DNA of 64,000 nucleotides from UBA3478 sp965662045 (GTDB lineage Bacteria > Bacteroidota > Bacteroidia > Flavobacteriales > Flavobacteriaceae), in assembly GCA_965662045.1 (NCBI GenBank), contig CBFIGE010000005.1:1-64000 (forward strand), read 5' to 3'. Below, piece by piece: positions 25,364 through 35,085 of this stretch; the first letter of the stretch is position 1; each line of letters opens with the position of its first letter. Both the position numbers and the translations under genes were made by a program. The notes under the pieces are model-generated. The model saw nothing but the letters and a program-made list of their open reading frames with translations. It did no database searches and was not told the DNA's origin.

Positions 25364-26755
25364 ATGGAATATCGTATTGAAAAAGATACTATAGGTAAAG
25401 TGAATGTTCCTTCTGATGTGTACTGGGGTGCACAAACAGAACGCTCTAGAAATAATTTTAAAATAGGTCCAGAAGCTTCAATGCCTCGTGAGATTATTGT
25501 AGGATTTGCTTATCTAAAAAAGGCTGCAGCTTACACGAACTGTGAACTTGGAGTCCTAGAAATAGAAAAAAGAGATTTAATAGCAACAGTATGTGATGAA
25601 ATTATTGAAGGAAAACTTGACGATCAATTTCCACTTGTAATTTGGCAGACCGGTTCAGGAACACAATCAAATATGAATGTAAATGAAGTAATTGCCAATA
25701 GAGCCCATGTTATACAAGGTAAAAAATTAGGAGAAGGTGATCGCTTTTTGAGTCCTAACGACGATGTAAATAAATCACAATCTTCAAATGATACTTTTCC
25801 AACGGGAATGCACGTAGCGGCTTACACCAAAATAGTAGATGAGACTATACCTTACATTCAAGGTTTAAGAAATACTCTTAATGATAAGTCAGAAGCTTTT
25901 AAAAATGTTGTCAAGATTGGACGAACTCATCTCATGGATGCCACACCACTGACTATTGGTCAAGAATTTTCTGGATATGTGACTCAACTTGATTTTGGGC
26001 TTAGAGCTCTCGAAAATTCGCTTGAACATCTATCACAACTGGCACTGGGAGGTACAGCTGTTGGCACTGGACTTAATACCCCCAAAGGATACGATGTGTT
26101 AGTTGCAAAATATATTTCTGATTTTACGCAAAAACCCTTTAAAACGGCCAGAAATAAATTTGAAGCCTTGGCGGCCCACGATGCTCTGGTAGAAACACAT
26201 GGAGCTTTAAAGCAGTTGGCTGTTTCTTTAAATAAAATTGCAAATGATATTCGATTAATGGCCTCTGGACCCAGATCTGGTATTGGAGAGCTAATCATTC
26301 CTGCTAATGAACCAGGAAGTTCAATTATGCCCGGTAAAGTGAATCCAACACAAGCAGAAGCGATTACGATGGTCTGTGCCCAAGTCATGGGAAATGATGT
26401 AGCTGTAACTATTGGGGGTGCACAAGGACATTATGAACTCAATGTATTTAAGCCTATGATGGCTGCCAATGTTATTGAATCTGCTGAATTACTCGGAGAT
26501 GCTTGTTTGAGTTTTAATCTTAATTGTGCAAAAGGAATTGAACCAAATTATGAGCGAATCAAAATATTATTGGATAATTCCTTAATGTTAGTTACTGCTC
26601 TTAACACTAAGATTGGTTATTACAAAGCAGCTGAAATTGCGAATGCTGCACACCAAAACGGAACTACTTTAAAAGAAGAGTCTATTAGATTAGGTTATGT
26701 CACTGAAGAAGAATACGAACAGTGGGTAAAACCTGAAGATATGATAGGGCACTAA
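25364..26755 (+). CDS. fumC: Class II fumarate hydratase
   Basis: Interconverts fumarate and malate in the TCA cycle without an iron-sulfur cluster. The 463-residue sequence shows the superfamily signature GSSIMPGKVNPTQ at about 317 (catalytic Ser in the mobile loop), the SSNDTFPTGMH stretch at about 137 and GRTHLMDATPLT at about 185 with the catalytic His. Length is normal for FumC, and the motifs distinguish it from aspartase. It has its own promoter and is closed by an intrinsic terminator, so it is a single-gene unit. Confidence 0.97.
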   Translation: MEYRIEKDTIGKVNVPSDVYWGAQTERSRNNFKIGPEASMPREIIVGFAYLKKAAAYTNCELGVLEIEKRDLIATVCDEIIEGKLDDQFPLVIWQTGSGTQSNMNVNEVIANRAHVIQGKKLGEGDRFLSPNDDVNKSQSSNDTFPTGMHVAAYTKIVDETIPYIQGLRNTLNDKSEAFKNVVKIGRTHLMDATPLTIGQEFSGYVTQLDFGLRALENSLEHLSQLALGGTAVGTGLNTPKGYDVLVAKYISDFTQKPFKTARNKFEALAAHDALVETHGALKQLAVSLNKIANDIRLMASGPRSGIGELIIPANEPGSSIMPGKVNPTQAEAITMVCAQVMGNDVAVTIGGAQGHYELNVFKPMMAANVIESAELLGDACLSFNLNCAKGIEPNYERIKILLDNSLMLVTALNTKIGYYKAAEIANAAHQNGTTLKEESIRLGYVTEEEYEQWVKPEDMIGH

Positions 26756-26760
26756 TAATA

Positions 26761-26793
26761 AAAAAAGGCTTTTCGGTTGAAAAGCCTTTTTTT
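26761..26793 (+). terminator. Intrinsic terminator after fumC
   Basis: Perfect 14-bp stem AAAAAAGGCTTTTC / GAAAAGCCTTTTTT with loop GGTT and a T-run; the flanking A-run makes it usable for the convergent gene as well. Confidence 0.93.
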
Positions 26794-26813
26794 ATTCATA
26801 TTGAGAACTGTAC

Positions 26814-27698
26814 TTATTTCAACAAGTACTTGGAAGAACCGATTAGTTCTAGTTCACTATCGTATACATTAACCATATAGGTTCCTTTTTCAAATTCACC
26901 TGTTGTTGACTCTACGAAATCACAGACATCTAATTGACTGTTCTCGTAGTAAAAATTTGTGACTTTACTGATTGCTACCGATCTATTGGTAATTTCATTC
27001 ATGTATTTGTCTCCACTTCCCACAACGTCTCCTTGAGGGTCTAATACTTCAATGTAGAAGCTGCGATCTGAAGCTTTGGCGATTTCATTTTCGGTAACCG
27101 TAAAACAAACTTCAAGCTGATCTGTAGCTCTTGCACGCTTCACGTTTCTCAATGTTCCATTTCTCTTTTCTTTCACTCCACTCAAAGCAATACTTGATAA
27201 TTTAAGTTGCGATGCAATTCTATTTTCCTGTTCTAATACGAGATTAATTTGAACAATTGAGTCATTTAAAAGTGTCATTTTTTGAAGCGCTTCTGATTGC
27301 TCACTATTCAAAGAAGCTAAACTAGCATTGACTTGGGTCAAAGAATCGACTTTTGCCATTAGTACTTCTCTATCTTTTTTCAACTGATAGATTTGTCTTT
27401 TATATCTTGATATCGTGCCAATTGTTGCCTTCATTGTGCGTACTGAGTCGATATATGACGCGATTTCAGTTCTTGCCTCCATAAGCTCACGGCTCATTTC
27501 TTCGCTAGCAATCATTGCTTTCTCATAGTCAGACTTTAAACTCTCTAACTCTTGAATAACTAACTCCTTTTCGGCAGTAAGGGCTTTTTCCGTTTCTATT
27601 TTACTAGAATATAAGCTGAATGTATATACAGCAGTGGCAATAAATAGAACCGCAAGGATTCCAGTAATCACCTTCATTGAATTTGAATTGTTTTCCAT
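26814..27698 (-). CDS. Membrane-anchored coiled-coil protein, function unknown
   Basis: 294 residues: a single N-terminal membrane helix (about 9-29), then a long coiled coil (about 35-160, heptads rich in Glu, Lys and Leu), then a compact beta-rich domain (about 185-294) with GTYMVNVYDSELELIGSS. Homologues in flavobacteria are sometimes labelled chromosome-partitioning proteins, but there is no ATPase motif here. Placed 48 bp after ettA on the same strand and ending just before the fumC terminator. Likely exposed to the periplasm; role unknown. Confidence 0.75.
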   Translation of the reverse strand: MENNSNSMKVITGILAVLFIATAVYTFSLYSSKIETEKALTAEKELVIQELESLKSDYEKAMIASEEMSRELMEARTEIASYIDSVRTMKATIGTISRYKRQIYQLKKDREVLMAKVDSLTQVNASLASLNSEQSEALQKMTLLNDSIVQINLVLEQENRIASQLKLSSIALSGVKEKRNGTLRNVKRARATDQLEVCFTVTENEIAKASDRSFYIEVLDPQGDVVGSGDKYMNEITNRSVAISKVTNFYYENSQLDVCDFVESTTGEFEKGTYMVNVYDSELELIGSSKYLLK

Positions 27699-27746
27699 AT
27701 TAACTTGTTTATACTTTATATACGATATAAATCAAGCTTTGGATTT

Positions 27747-29435
27747 TTAACGAATCAATTTTTTGTACTTGATTCTTTTCGGAACGATATCTTCTCCTAG
27801 ACGTTTTTTCCGATTTTCTTCATATTCTGAAAATGAACCCTCAAAAAAATAAACTTGAGAATTCCCCTCAAATGCCAGAATATGAGTACAAATTCGATCT
27901 AAAAACCACCTGTCGTGGGATATTACAACGGCACATCCTGCAAAATTTTCAAGACCTTCTTCAAGAGCTCTTAATGTATTGACATCCAAATCATTAGTTG
28001 GTTCGTCTAAAAGTAATACATTACCTTCCTCTTTTAAAGTCATGGCCAAATGAAGTCTGTTACGCTCTCCTCCTGAAAGCATTTCTACTTTTTTGTTTTG
28101 CTCACTTCCAGAAAAATTAAAACGACTTAGGTATGCTCTAGAATTAACCTGTTTTCCGCCCATCATAATCAGCTCTTGTCCATCAGAAAAATTCTCCCAA
28201 ATTGATTTATTATTATCTATAGAAGAATGATCCTGGTCTACATAAGCGATTTTTGCCGTATCTCCAACGGTAAAATTACCCTTGTCAGGTTCTAATTCAT
28301 TTATTATCATCTTAAAGAGTGTAGTTTTACCTGCACCATTAGGACCTATAACACCAACGATACCTGCCTGAGGAAGATTAAAGGTTAGGTTTTCATATAA
28401 TAGTTTGTCTTCAAAACCTTTACTTATTTGAGCTGCTTCAATTACATTAGTTCCTAATCTAGGTCCATTAGGGATGTAAATCTCTAATTTTTCTTCAAGT
28501 TGTTTCTGATCTTGATTTAAGAGACGGTCATAGTTCTTTAAACGTGCTTTTTGTTTGCTTTGTCTTCCTTTTGCACCTTGCCTGACCCATTCTAATTCTC
28601 GTTCCAGTGTTTTTTGACGCTTAGAGGCCTGTTTACTCTCTTGAGCTAGTCGTTTGGATTTTTGATCGAGCCAACTAGAATAATTCCCTTTCCATGGTAT
28701 TCCCTCTCCTCTATCGAGTTCTAATATCCATCCTGCAACATTATCCAAAAAATATCTATCGTGTGTTACCGCAATTACGGTTCCCTTATATTGGGCCAAG
28801 TGCTGTTCTAACCAGAGAACTGATTCTGCATCGAGATGGTTTGTTGGCTCATCTAGAAGAAGCACTTCAGGTTGTTTTAGCAGTAATCGACATAAGGCTA
28901 CTCGCCTTCGTTCCCCCCCGGACAATACACTTATTTTTTGATCAGAATCAGGAGTGCGAAGCGCATCCATGGCAATTTCAAGTTTCGTATCTATATCCCA
29001 AGCATTTGTAGCATCAATCTGATCTTGAAGACTGGCCTGCCTATTCATTAGCTCCTCCATTTTATCTGGATTCTCATAGACTTCCGGTAAGGCAAATTGG
29101 TCGTTTATAGCATTGTATTCCTCTAGAATACTCATGATTTCTGATACTCCCTCTCTTACCACCTCAATTACTGTTTTATTTTCATCTAACTGAGGCTCTT
29201 GCTCCAATAAACCTACGTTATATCCTGGAGAAAAAACAACATCACCTTGATAATTTTTATCTAATCCAGCTATAATTTTTAAGAGTGTACTCTTTCCAGA
29301 ACCATTAAGGCCTAGTATTCCAATTTTTGCACCATAAAAAAAACTTAAATAAATGTCCTTGAGTACAGGAGTATTTGCATTTTTAAAGGTTTTAGTCACC
29401 CCTGACATTGAAAAAATGACTTTTTGATCAGACAT
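27747..29435 (-). CDS. ettA: Energy-dependent translational throttle protein EttA (ABC-F)
   Basis: Cytoplasmic ABC-F ATPase that binds the ribosomal E site and couples early elongation to the ATP/ADP ratio. The 562 residues contain two ABC domains: Walker A GLNGSGKS at 42-49 and GPNGAGKTT near 358, with signatures LSGGERRR and LSGGERNR each followed by LLLDEPTN. The interdomain linker (about 245-320, rich in Lys, Arg and Gln) matches the P-site tRNA-interacting motif region of EttA. Length agrees with E. coli EttA (555). Co-transcribed with the small membrane gene 15 bp upstream. Confidence 0.95.
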   Translation of the reverse strand: MSDQKVIFSMSGVTKTFKNANTPVLKDIYLSFFYGAKIGILGLNGSGKSTLLKIIAGLDKNYQGDVVFSPGYNVGLLEQEPQLDENKTVIEVVREGVSEIMSILEEYNAINDQFALPEVYENPDKMEELMNRQASLQDQIDATNAWDIDTKLEIAMDALRTPDSDQKISVLSGGERRRVALCRLLLKQPEVLLLDEPTNHLDAESVLWLEQHLAQYKGTVIAVTHDRYFLDNVAGWILELDRGEGIPWKGNYSSWLDQKSKRLAQESKQASKRQKTLERELEWVRQGAKGRQSKQKARLKNYDRLLNQDQKQLEEKLEIYIPNGPRLGTNVIEAAQISKGFEDKLLYENLTFNLPQAGIVGVIGPNGAGKTTLFKMIINELEPDKGNFTVGDTAKIAYVDQDHSSIDNNKSIWENFSDGQELIMMGGKQVNSRAYLSRFNFSGSEQNKKVEMLSGGERNRLHLAMTLKEEGNVLLLDEPTNDLDVNTLRALEEGLENFAGCAVVISHDRWFLDRICTHILAFEGNSQVYFFEGSFSEYEENRKKRLGEDIVPKRIKYKKLIR

Positions 29436-29450
29436 ATGAAAAGAAATAAA

Positions 29451-29627
29451 TTAAACTCGCCCTTTAAGAGCATTAAATACCCATGCATTTGCAAAAAAAC
29501 CAAGGGCTACTGAAGCGAATCCCCAACCAGCTACATCATCATATCTAAAGGCAGCTAAAGCCAATAAAATCAAACCAATAACAATCATCAGTATAGTGGC
29601 AAATGCTAAAATTTTGTTTTTATTCAT
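29451..29627 (-). CDS. CAL67264-type small membrane protein, 58 residues
   Basis: Frame from ATG 29627 to TAA 29451, reading MNKNKILAFATILMIVIGLI, then AAFRYDDVAGWGF and WVFNALKGRV at the end. Two membrane helices (about 6-26 and 37-53) joined by a short polar loop. I recognise this pattern as the flavobacterial family called CAL67264 membrane protein, which I recall next to ettA. It lies 15 bp upstream of ettA on the same strand. Function unknown; the steady association with a translation throttle is the interesting part. Confidence 0.8.
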   Translation of the reverse strand: MNKNKILAFATILMIVIGLILLALAAFRYDDVAGWGFASVALGFFANAWVFNALKGRV

Positions 29628-29729
29628 AAGAAAAGTGCAAATAAGCTAGTAAATATCGAAAATAAGGTGCAATATACTTAATTTTATGTGCTTGCTATGA
29701 ACAATTAATTGACAAAGGCTTCAGACCAT

Positions 29730-31343
29730 ATGACTAATCATGATGCACATACTAGTGCACTTAAAGAATTATCTAAGTTGTCCTCACAGATACAATTAGG
29801 GGGAGGTAAAACAAGAATTCAAAAACATAAAGAGAAGGGAAAGTTAACAGCCCGAGAACGAATTGATTACCTTTTAGACAATCCAAAGGATTCGATAGAA
29901 ATAGGAGAATTTGCTGCTCACCAAATGTATGCTGAACACGGAGGTTGCCCATCAGCTGGTGTTGTAGTGAAAATCGGAAAGGTTTCTTCTAAAATGGTCA
30001 TTGTAGTTGCAAATGATGCTACTGTAAAAGCTGGCGCGTGGTTTCCAATGACGGCTAAAAAAAATCTTAGGGCGCAAGAAATTTCAATTGAAAATAAAAT
30101 TCCAATAATTTATTTGGTCGATAGTGCAGGTGTTTATTTACCTATGCAGGATGAAATCTTTCCTGACAAGGAACATTTTGGTCGGATTTTCAGAAATAAT
30201 GCCAAAATGAGTAGTCAGGGTATTTTACAGATTTCGGCAATTATGGGAAGTTGTGTGGCAGGAGGAGCTTATTTACCAATTATGAGTGATGAGGCGTTGA
30301 TTGTAGAAAAAACAGGTAGTATATTTCTAGCTGGCTCCTATCTTGTTAAAGCAGCAATTGGTGAAAATATTGATAATGAAACATTGGGTGGAGCTCATAC
30401 GCACTCTTCAATTTCGGGTGTAACAGATTACAAAGTAAAAGATGACTTCGAGGCATTGGATACCATTAAGTCTATTCTTGATAAAAGCAATGTTCAAAGT
30501 ACAGGTACTTTTGAACGCTCAAAAGCAAAAATGCCTGAGTTTAAAAGCGAAACTGTTTTGGACTATTTCCCCTCAGACAGATCTAAACCATACGATATGC
30601 GTAAGATCATAAAAACTATTGTAGACCAAGGTAGCATAACAGAATACAAGAAAGAGTATGGACAGACACTTTTGACACTTTATGCTAAAATTGACGGCTG
30701 GTCAGTTGGGATTGTTGCCAATCAAAGAGAAATCGTTAAAAATGCCAAGGGCGAAATGCAAATTGGAGGTGTGATTTATTCTGACTCTGCCGACAAAGCT
30801 GCAAGATTTATTGCGAATTGTAATCAGAAAAAAATACCCTTGATTTTCTTTCAAGATGTAACAGGCTTTATGGTTGGGAGTAAAAGCGAACACGAAGGTA
30901 TAATTAAAGATGGTGCCAAAATGGTCAATGCTGTGTCAAACTCTGTTGTGCCAAAGTTTACTTTTATACTCGGGAACTCATATGGCGCAGGAAATTACGC
31001 CATGTGCGGAAAAGCTTATGACCCACGATTTATTTTTTCATGGCCAAGTGCTCAACTCGCGGTAATGAGTGGAAATTCTGCTGCCAAAGTACTACTGCAA
31101 ATTGAATCTTCACGTTTGACGAAAAAAGGCCATGAGTTAAGTGAAGAAAAAAGTAAAGCGCTATTCGACAAAATAAAGGCTTCCTATGACAATCAAATTT
31201 CACCCGTTTACGCGGCGTCAAGATTGTGGACAGACGGTATTATTAATCCCTCAAAAACTAGAGAGCTAATCTCAAAAGGAATTGAAATAGCCAGTTACAA
31301 CCCCAATATCGATACATACAACCCAGGAATTTTACAAGTTTAG
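29730..31343 (+). CDS. Acyl-CoA carboxylase beta (carboxyltransferase) subunit
   Basis: Transfers carboxyl groups from biotin to an acyl-CoA (propionyl- or methylcrotonyl-CoA). 537 residues with the GKLTARERIDYLLD opening, two crotonase-like halves, and the oxyanion glycine pairs in SCVAGGAYLPIMSDE and in NSYGAGNYAMCGKAY. The ATG at 29730 is preferred over a TTG at 29709. No biotin carboxylase or biotin-carrier gene is adjacent, so the alpha subunit is encoded elsewhere; methylcrotonyl-CoA carboxylase for leucine degradation is my first guess. Ends with a TTAG stop shared with the convergent gene. Confidence 0.9.
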   Translation: MTNHDAHTSALKELSKLSSQIQLGGGKTRIQKHKEKGKLTARERIDYLLDNPKDSIEIGEFAAHQMYAEHGGCPSAGVVVKIGKVSSKMVIVVANDATVKAGAWFPMTAKKNLRAQEISIENKIPIIYLVDSAGVYLPMQDEIFPDKEHFGRIFRNNAKMSSQGILQISAIMGSCVAGGAYLPIMSDEALIVEKTGSIFLAGSYLVKAAIGENIDNETLGGAHTHSSISGVTDYKVKDDFEALDTIKSILDKSNVQSTGTFERSKAKMPEFKSETVLDYFPSDRSKPYDMRKIIKTIVDQGSITEYKKEYGQTLLTLYAKIDGWSVGIVANQREIVKNAKGEMQIGGVIYSDSADKAARFIANCNQKKIPLIFFQDVTGFMVGSKSEHEGIIKDGAKMVNAVSNSVVPKFTFILGNSYGAGNYAMCGKAYDPRFIFSWPSAQLAVMSGNSAAKVLLQIESSRLTKKGHELSEEKSKALFDKIKASYDNQISPVYAASRLWTDGIINPSKTRELISKGIEIASYNPNIDTYNPGILQV

Positions 31344-32950
31344 ATCTCTAAGTCAATCCAGTGCACTAAGCTTGAGGTTTGGTGCAGTACCCCCATTTTT
31401 TGTTTGAGATCATTGTAATCAGAACCTACAACCCTCAAATTAAAGACTGTCGGAGTTTTTTTCTTATTTCCTAAATACCGTACCAGAACTTTCCACTTTC
31501 CGGGCAAGTTTTCGTCGATTTCAAATTCAGTTGAATAAAGTCCTAGTCGCTTGTTTTCAGATACTTCAGCTAAACTTTGAATTGAGGTATATGACTTAGA
31601 AAAATATTTATTTTCTGGATTTACAAATACTAATTCAAATTCACTTTCTGGATCAGACCACTCAATTACTATTCTTTTTGTATTGAGTTCTTCCGCTTTC
31701 GGTGATTCATCAATTATAGCCTCAATTTCTCGCTCTATTCGAAGCGGAGTGCGTTCAAAATTAAAGTAAGATATTCCGCCTAATTCAGCAGCCCTAAATA
31801 AGAGTGCAGCCGCTTTATCTTTTTCATTATTCAAGCGATAGGCCCAAGATAAGTCCAAATAAGATTGTAGGGCATCTGTGTGGCCTTTAAAAAGCTCTTT
31901 GAAAACAACTAAACCTTTTTCAAGTTCATTCTGTTCTAACAAATATTGACCTAGAGCTCTCCTCGCCGAGTACGTATTTTTATCTTCTAGATCTCTTATA
32001 GCCTTTTGTTTTTCGCTCATATCACTCTTTTGAAATAATCGAGCAAGATTAGAAGTGTAATGATTTTGTTTGGAATTCATTCCATTATTTGAATCAACAT
32101 ATGTCAATTGAAAATTTCTTTGATTATCCTCATATGTAATAGCCTCTTGATTAAACTTATTGTATCTCAATAGTGCTAAATCAATTGGTTTTCCATTTTC
32201 TCCTATAGGATGTGTGTTTGCTCTGTAGGTATTAATTAAAATAATCCCACCTTTTCCAAAAGTTCCATAACGGACATTTGCAGATCTAGACGGAATTATC
32301 GCTATTCGCATAATATCGTTTGTATCTAACCAATTTGGATAAGTATCAAACAATTGTCCATCTATGTCATAGCCTGCAGCTATAGCGTCTACGCTAAAGG
32401 TTGGTCTTAAATAAATCTCCTTTGAACCATATGCATCATTATTGATATATATTCCAGGAAACTTACCTCTTAACATAAATGCCAGGTCACCTCCTGTTTG
32501 TGACATTTCGTCTTCATTGATCATTCGCATTTGGAAGCTTGCGCGTTCTTTGTCTAAAAAACCCCAAAAGGTTTTAACTAAATTTTTATTGATATTGTAC
32601 TCTCTGTACTTGTCTAAATATGTTTTTTTACGTTTTTTTACGACCTCCACATTTTCCAACTCCTCCACCTCGGCAAACAGATTCACTTCTAAATTTTCCT
32701 CGGTTTCTTCAATTCGTATCAATTGTGTTTGCATTCCCATATATGAAAACCCAACTAAACTAGGTTCATTCAATTCAAACTCAAAGACTCCATCATTTGT
32801 AGAAACTGTTAAAAGTTCTTTGTTTTTTTGATTTTTAATGTGAACACCATTTAATTTCCCGTAGTCGGTTTCTACAACGCCTTTGACCGTAATCTGTGCG
32901 ATGACTGCGTTGCAAACCAACAAGAATGCTAATAGACTTAATTTTTTCAT
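31340..32950 (-). CDS. Secreted protein with carboxypeptidase-like, TonB-plug-like, TPR-like and DUF2135-like parts, without barrel
   Basis: 536 residues: signal peptide (to about 18, NAVIAQ); carboxypeptidase-regulatory-like domain about 20-93; plug-like domain about 145-242 (GKFPGIYINNDAYG, RSANVRYGTFGKGGIILINT); helical repeats about 315-395, TPR-like; and a C-terminal beta domain about 425-510 (RIVIEWSDPESEFELVFVNP ... GKWKVLVRYLG) resembling DUF2135. The 22-strand barrel that normally follows a plug is absent, yet the gene has an intact start, stop and downstream domains, so it is not a truncated receptor. It overlaps the upstream paralogue by 4 bp (ATGA). Function unknown. Confidence 0.8.
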   Translation of the reverse strand: MKKLSLLAFLLVCNAVIAQITVKGVVETDYGKLNGVHIKNQKNKELLTVSTNDGVFEFELNEPSLVGFSYMGMQTQLIRIEETEENLEVNLFAEVEELENVEVVKKRKKTYLDKYREYNINKNLVKTFWGFLDKERASFQMRMINEDEMSQTGGDLAFMLRGKFPGIYINNDAYGSKEIYLRPTFSVDAIAAGYDIDGQLFDTYPNWLDTNDIMRIAIIPSRSANVRYGTFGKGGIILINTYRANTHPIGENGKPIDLALLRYNKFNQEAITYEDNQRNFQLTYVDSNNGMNSKQNHYTSNLARLFQKSDMSEKQKAIRDLEDKNTYSARRALGQYLLEQNELEKGLVVFKELFKGHTDALQSYLDLSWAYRLNNEKDKAAALLFRAAELGGISYFNFERTPLRIEREIEAIIDESPKAEELNTKRIVIEWSDPESEFELVFVNPENKYFSKSYTSIQSLAEVSENKRLGLYSTEFEIDENLPGKWKVLVRYLGNKKKTPTVFNLRVVGSDYNDLKQKMGVLHQTSSLVHWIDLEI

Positions 32951-35085
32951 AATTCAACAGATGTTATTTTAACAACTTTATTTAATTCATTTAGAGTGAT
33001 AGCATACTGCTCTTTAGTCTGATTGGGTGAACCAAAGTCTGTGATAAAAGTGCATAGTAAGAGTAATGGAGTTGAACTGTTTGGGTCTAAATTCCCTTTA
33101 AATTCGGTTAAGAATTGCCATTCTCCTCTGATGCTATCGTCATAAAACTCAAACTCTTTGAAAGAACCACCTGCTCTGACTTCATCGTCAAATTCGTTGA
33201 TTTCTTGGTCCGTAGTATGTTCAAAAGTAAATAGTTGTTTACTTGGGTTTACTATTGATATATCAAATGCTGCCAATGGATTATTCCACTGAAACAAAAC
33301 TCTCATTTTAAGACTCATAGAAGATTTTAAAAAAGCAGGGATTTGACTATCGTTTTTTAACTTCTCAGATTTCGCTACTAAATCTTTTTTATCTCGAGTT
33401 ATTATTTTTTTTAAATCTGTATTTCGAATAGAGCCCTCAATCTTTGTTTCAGCTGACTCTAATGAATTGTATGCATCTTTAAAATTTTCATACTTCTCAT
33501 TGAGTTGATACATTATATAATCTCTATCAATTGAAGGATTTAAAGATGTTACAATAGCCTCAGATAACACTAACAAATTCTTGTAATATTGAGACGAGCT
33601 GTTTAGACTAATCACTTGTAAAAGAGCGGATTTTAATATTATGGGATCCCCAAACTTCTCAAAAATGGAGCTTAAACAATTAATGGCCAGTTCGTCCTGT
33701 TCACTATTCATAAAAAATTGAGCCGCCTGCAAATACAAATTTGCATCAAATGCATTAGTTTGTCTTAATTTAAAATATTCGTTTATAGCAGCCTGTAAAT
33801 CACCTTGAGCTGACAATAGACTGTAATACATGAGATTTTCTGTAGACCATTCTTGAGCAGTTTCCTCAAACGTGTTTTTATTCAAATTTGATTCCTTAGA
33901 TTTCACTAATCCAGCTTTTGCACTTTTAGTAGTAATCAAAATAACCCCATTTGACCCTAGAGAACCATAGCGATTAGTTGCTGATAATCCTTTTAAAACT
34001 TCTATCTCGGCAATTTGATTTGGATCAATAAAATCGAATTTTGCATCTGGACTTCCTCCAACAGAGCTCGATTGTTGCTGTGGTACACCATCAATTACTA
34101 CTAATCCATAATTATTGAGCAATATGGAGTTATTCGTTCGCATGTTAATTTTAGACAGATCAGGACTGCCAGAAGCATTATTGAGCTGAACTCCTGAAAA
34201 CCGTCCTTGAATAGCCGTACCTACGTCGGTGTTTATAGGCCCAAAATCGTCACCACTAATTTTTTGAGTAGCTACTCCGATTTTGTTTGTGATTTCAAAA
34301 TCTGCTTGACCTTTTAAAAAACCGAATGCCTTTTCCTCAGTAAGTATGACCTCGTCTAATTGAAAAATACCACTTTTTAAAAATAGTTGATCTGTGAAAT
34401 CCTGGCCCACAATTAGCCATTTAGAAGTTAAATAGGCTCTTGAGGTGACCAAAACACTATCACCTATTCTAGCTGGAATACCAAATACACCTTGTGAATT
34501 TGAATTGAAAATAGAATCTAATCCATTTATTAAAAACTGAACACCAGGTGTTGGGATGTTATCAACAAAAACAACACCGTTTACAAGTGAACTCTCTGGT
34601 GTCTTATTGGTTGAATAGTCAATCAATTTAGCTCTTGAGATAAGTGCTGTTCTTTGCAATGCCCTTTGATCTGAAAATAAATTGGAATTGACGATAACAC
34701 TTTTTGGACCAATCCTGATTTTATTTTTTTTATAACGGCTAGTCAAATCCGAAAAAATGTAAACCGGTTGTTTTCTAAACACATCGTTGATCTGATTGTA
34801 GAGTGCTGTACCGCTGTAATTTAAAGATTTGATATATGTTTTCAGCTCGGACCAATTCGAATTTAAAATGTCAAATGACTTCGATGTTTTGTCCGTACTA
34901 AAGTCAATAAAACGAACATGAACATTCTTCCATAAGCCAAAAAGAGAATCCAAAACTTGAAAGTCTTTTTGTATCTGTCTTTTTTCCATGGAGATTGATC
35001 GATCCCAGGCTATGTTAATACTATCTTTCTGTCCAAAAGTGACTGAAGCTAGACAACAGCAAAATACTACTACTAATTTTCTCAT
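32947..35085 (-). CDS. Secreted vWA-like / TonB-plug-like / TPR-like / DUF2135-like protein, without barrel
   Basis: 712 residues: signal peptide to about 18 (SVTFGQ); vWA-like domain about 22-150 with a complete metal site pattern D28-x-S30-x-S32 (AWDRSISME), Thr93 in YSGTALYN and Asp113 in IFSDL; carboxypeptidase-like region about 165-250; plug-like domain about 265-390 (IQGRFSGVQLNNASG, LVVIDGVPQ, NRYGSLGSNGVILITT); helical repeats about 410-570; C-terminal beta domain about 605-700 (RGEWQFLTEF). Same overall order as its downstream neighbour plus the vWA part. It begins directly after the stop of the M24 peptidase. No barrel; function unknown. Confidence 0.8.
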   Translation of the reverse strand: MRKLVVVFCCCLASVTFGQKDSINIAWDRSISMEKRQIQKDFQVLDSLFGLWKNVHVRFIDFSTDKTSKSFDILNSNWSELKTYIKSLNYSGTALYNQINDVFRKQPVYIFSDLTSRYKKNKIRIGPKSVIVNSNLFSDQRALQRTALISRAKLIDYSTNKTPESSLVNGVVFVDNIPTPGVQFLINGLDSIFNSNSQGVFGIPARIGDSVLVTSRAYLTSKWLIVGQDFTDQLFLKSGIFQLDEVILTEEKAFGFLKGQADFEITNKIGVATQKISGDDFGPINTDVGTAIQGRFSGVQLNNASGSPDLSKINMRTNNSILLNNYGLVVIDGVPQQQSSSVGGSPDAKFDFIDPNQIAEIEVLKGLSATNRYGSLGSNGVILITTKSAKAGLVKSKESNLNKNTFEETAQEWSTENLMYYSLLSAQGDLQAAINEYFKLRQTNAFDANLYLQAAQFFMNSEQDELAINCLSSIFEKFGDPIILKSALLQVISLNSSSQYYKNLLVLSEAIVTSLNPSIDRDYIMYQLNEKYENFKDAYNSLESAETKIEGSIRNTDLKKIITRDKKDLVAKSEKLKNDSQIPAFLKSSMSLKMRVLFQWNNPLAAFDISIVNPSKQLFTFEHTTDQEINEFDDEVRAGGSFKEFEFYDDSIRGEWQFLTEFKGNLDPNSSTPLLLLCTFITDFGSPNQTKEQYAITLNELNKVVKITSVEL

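Noticed and set aside
29709..29729. TTG 29709 as start of the carboxylase subunit
   Set aside because: An ATG follows seven codons later and family homology starts well after it; the extra residues add nothing recognisable.
31340..35085. The two plug proteins as degraded SusC/TonB receptors
   Set aside because: Both have intact starts, stops, signal peptides and long conserved-looking domains after the plug; no barrel remnants or frameshifts are seen.
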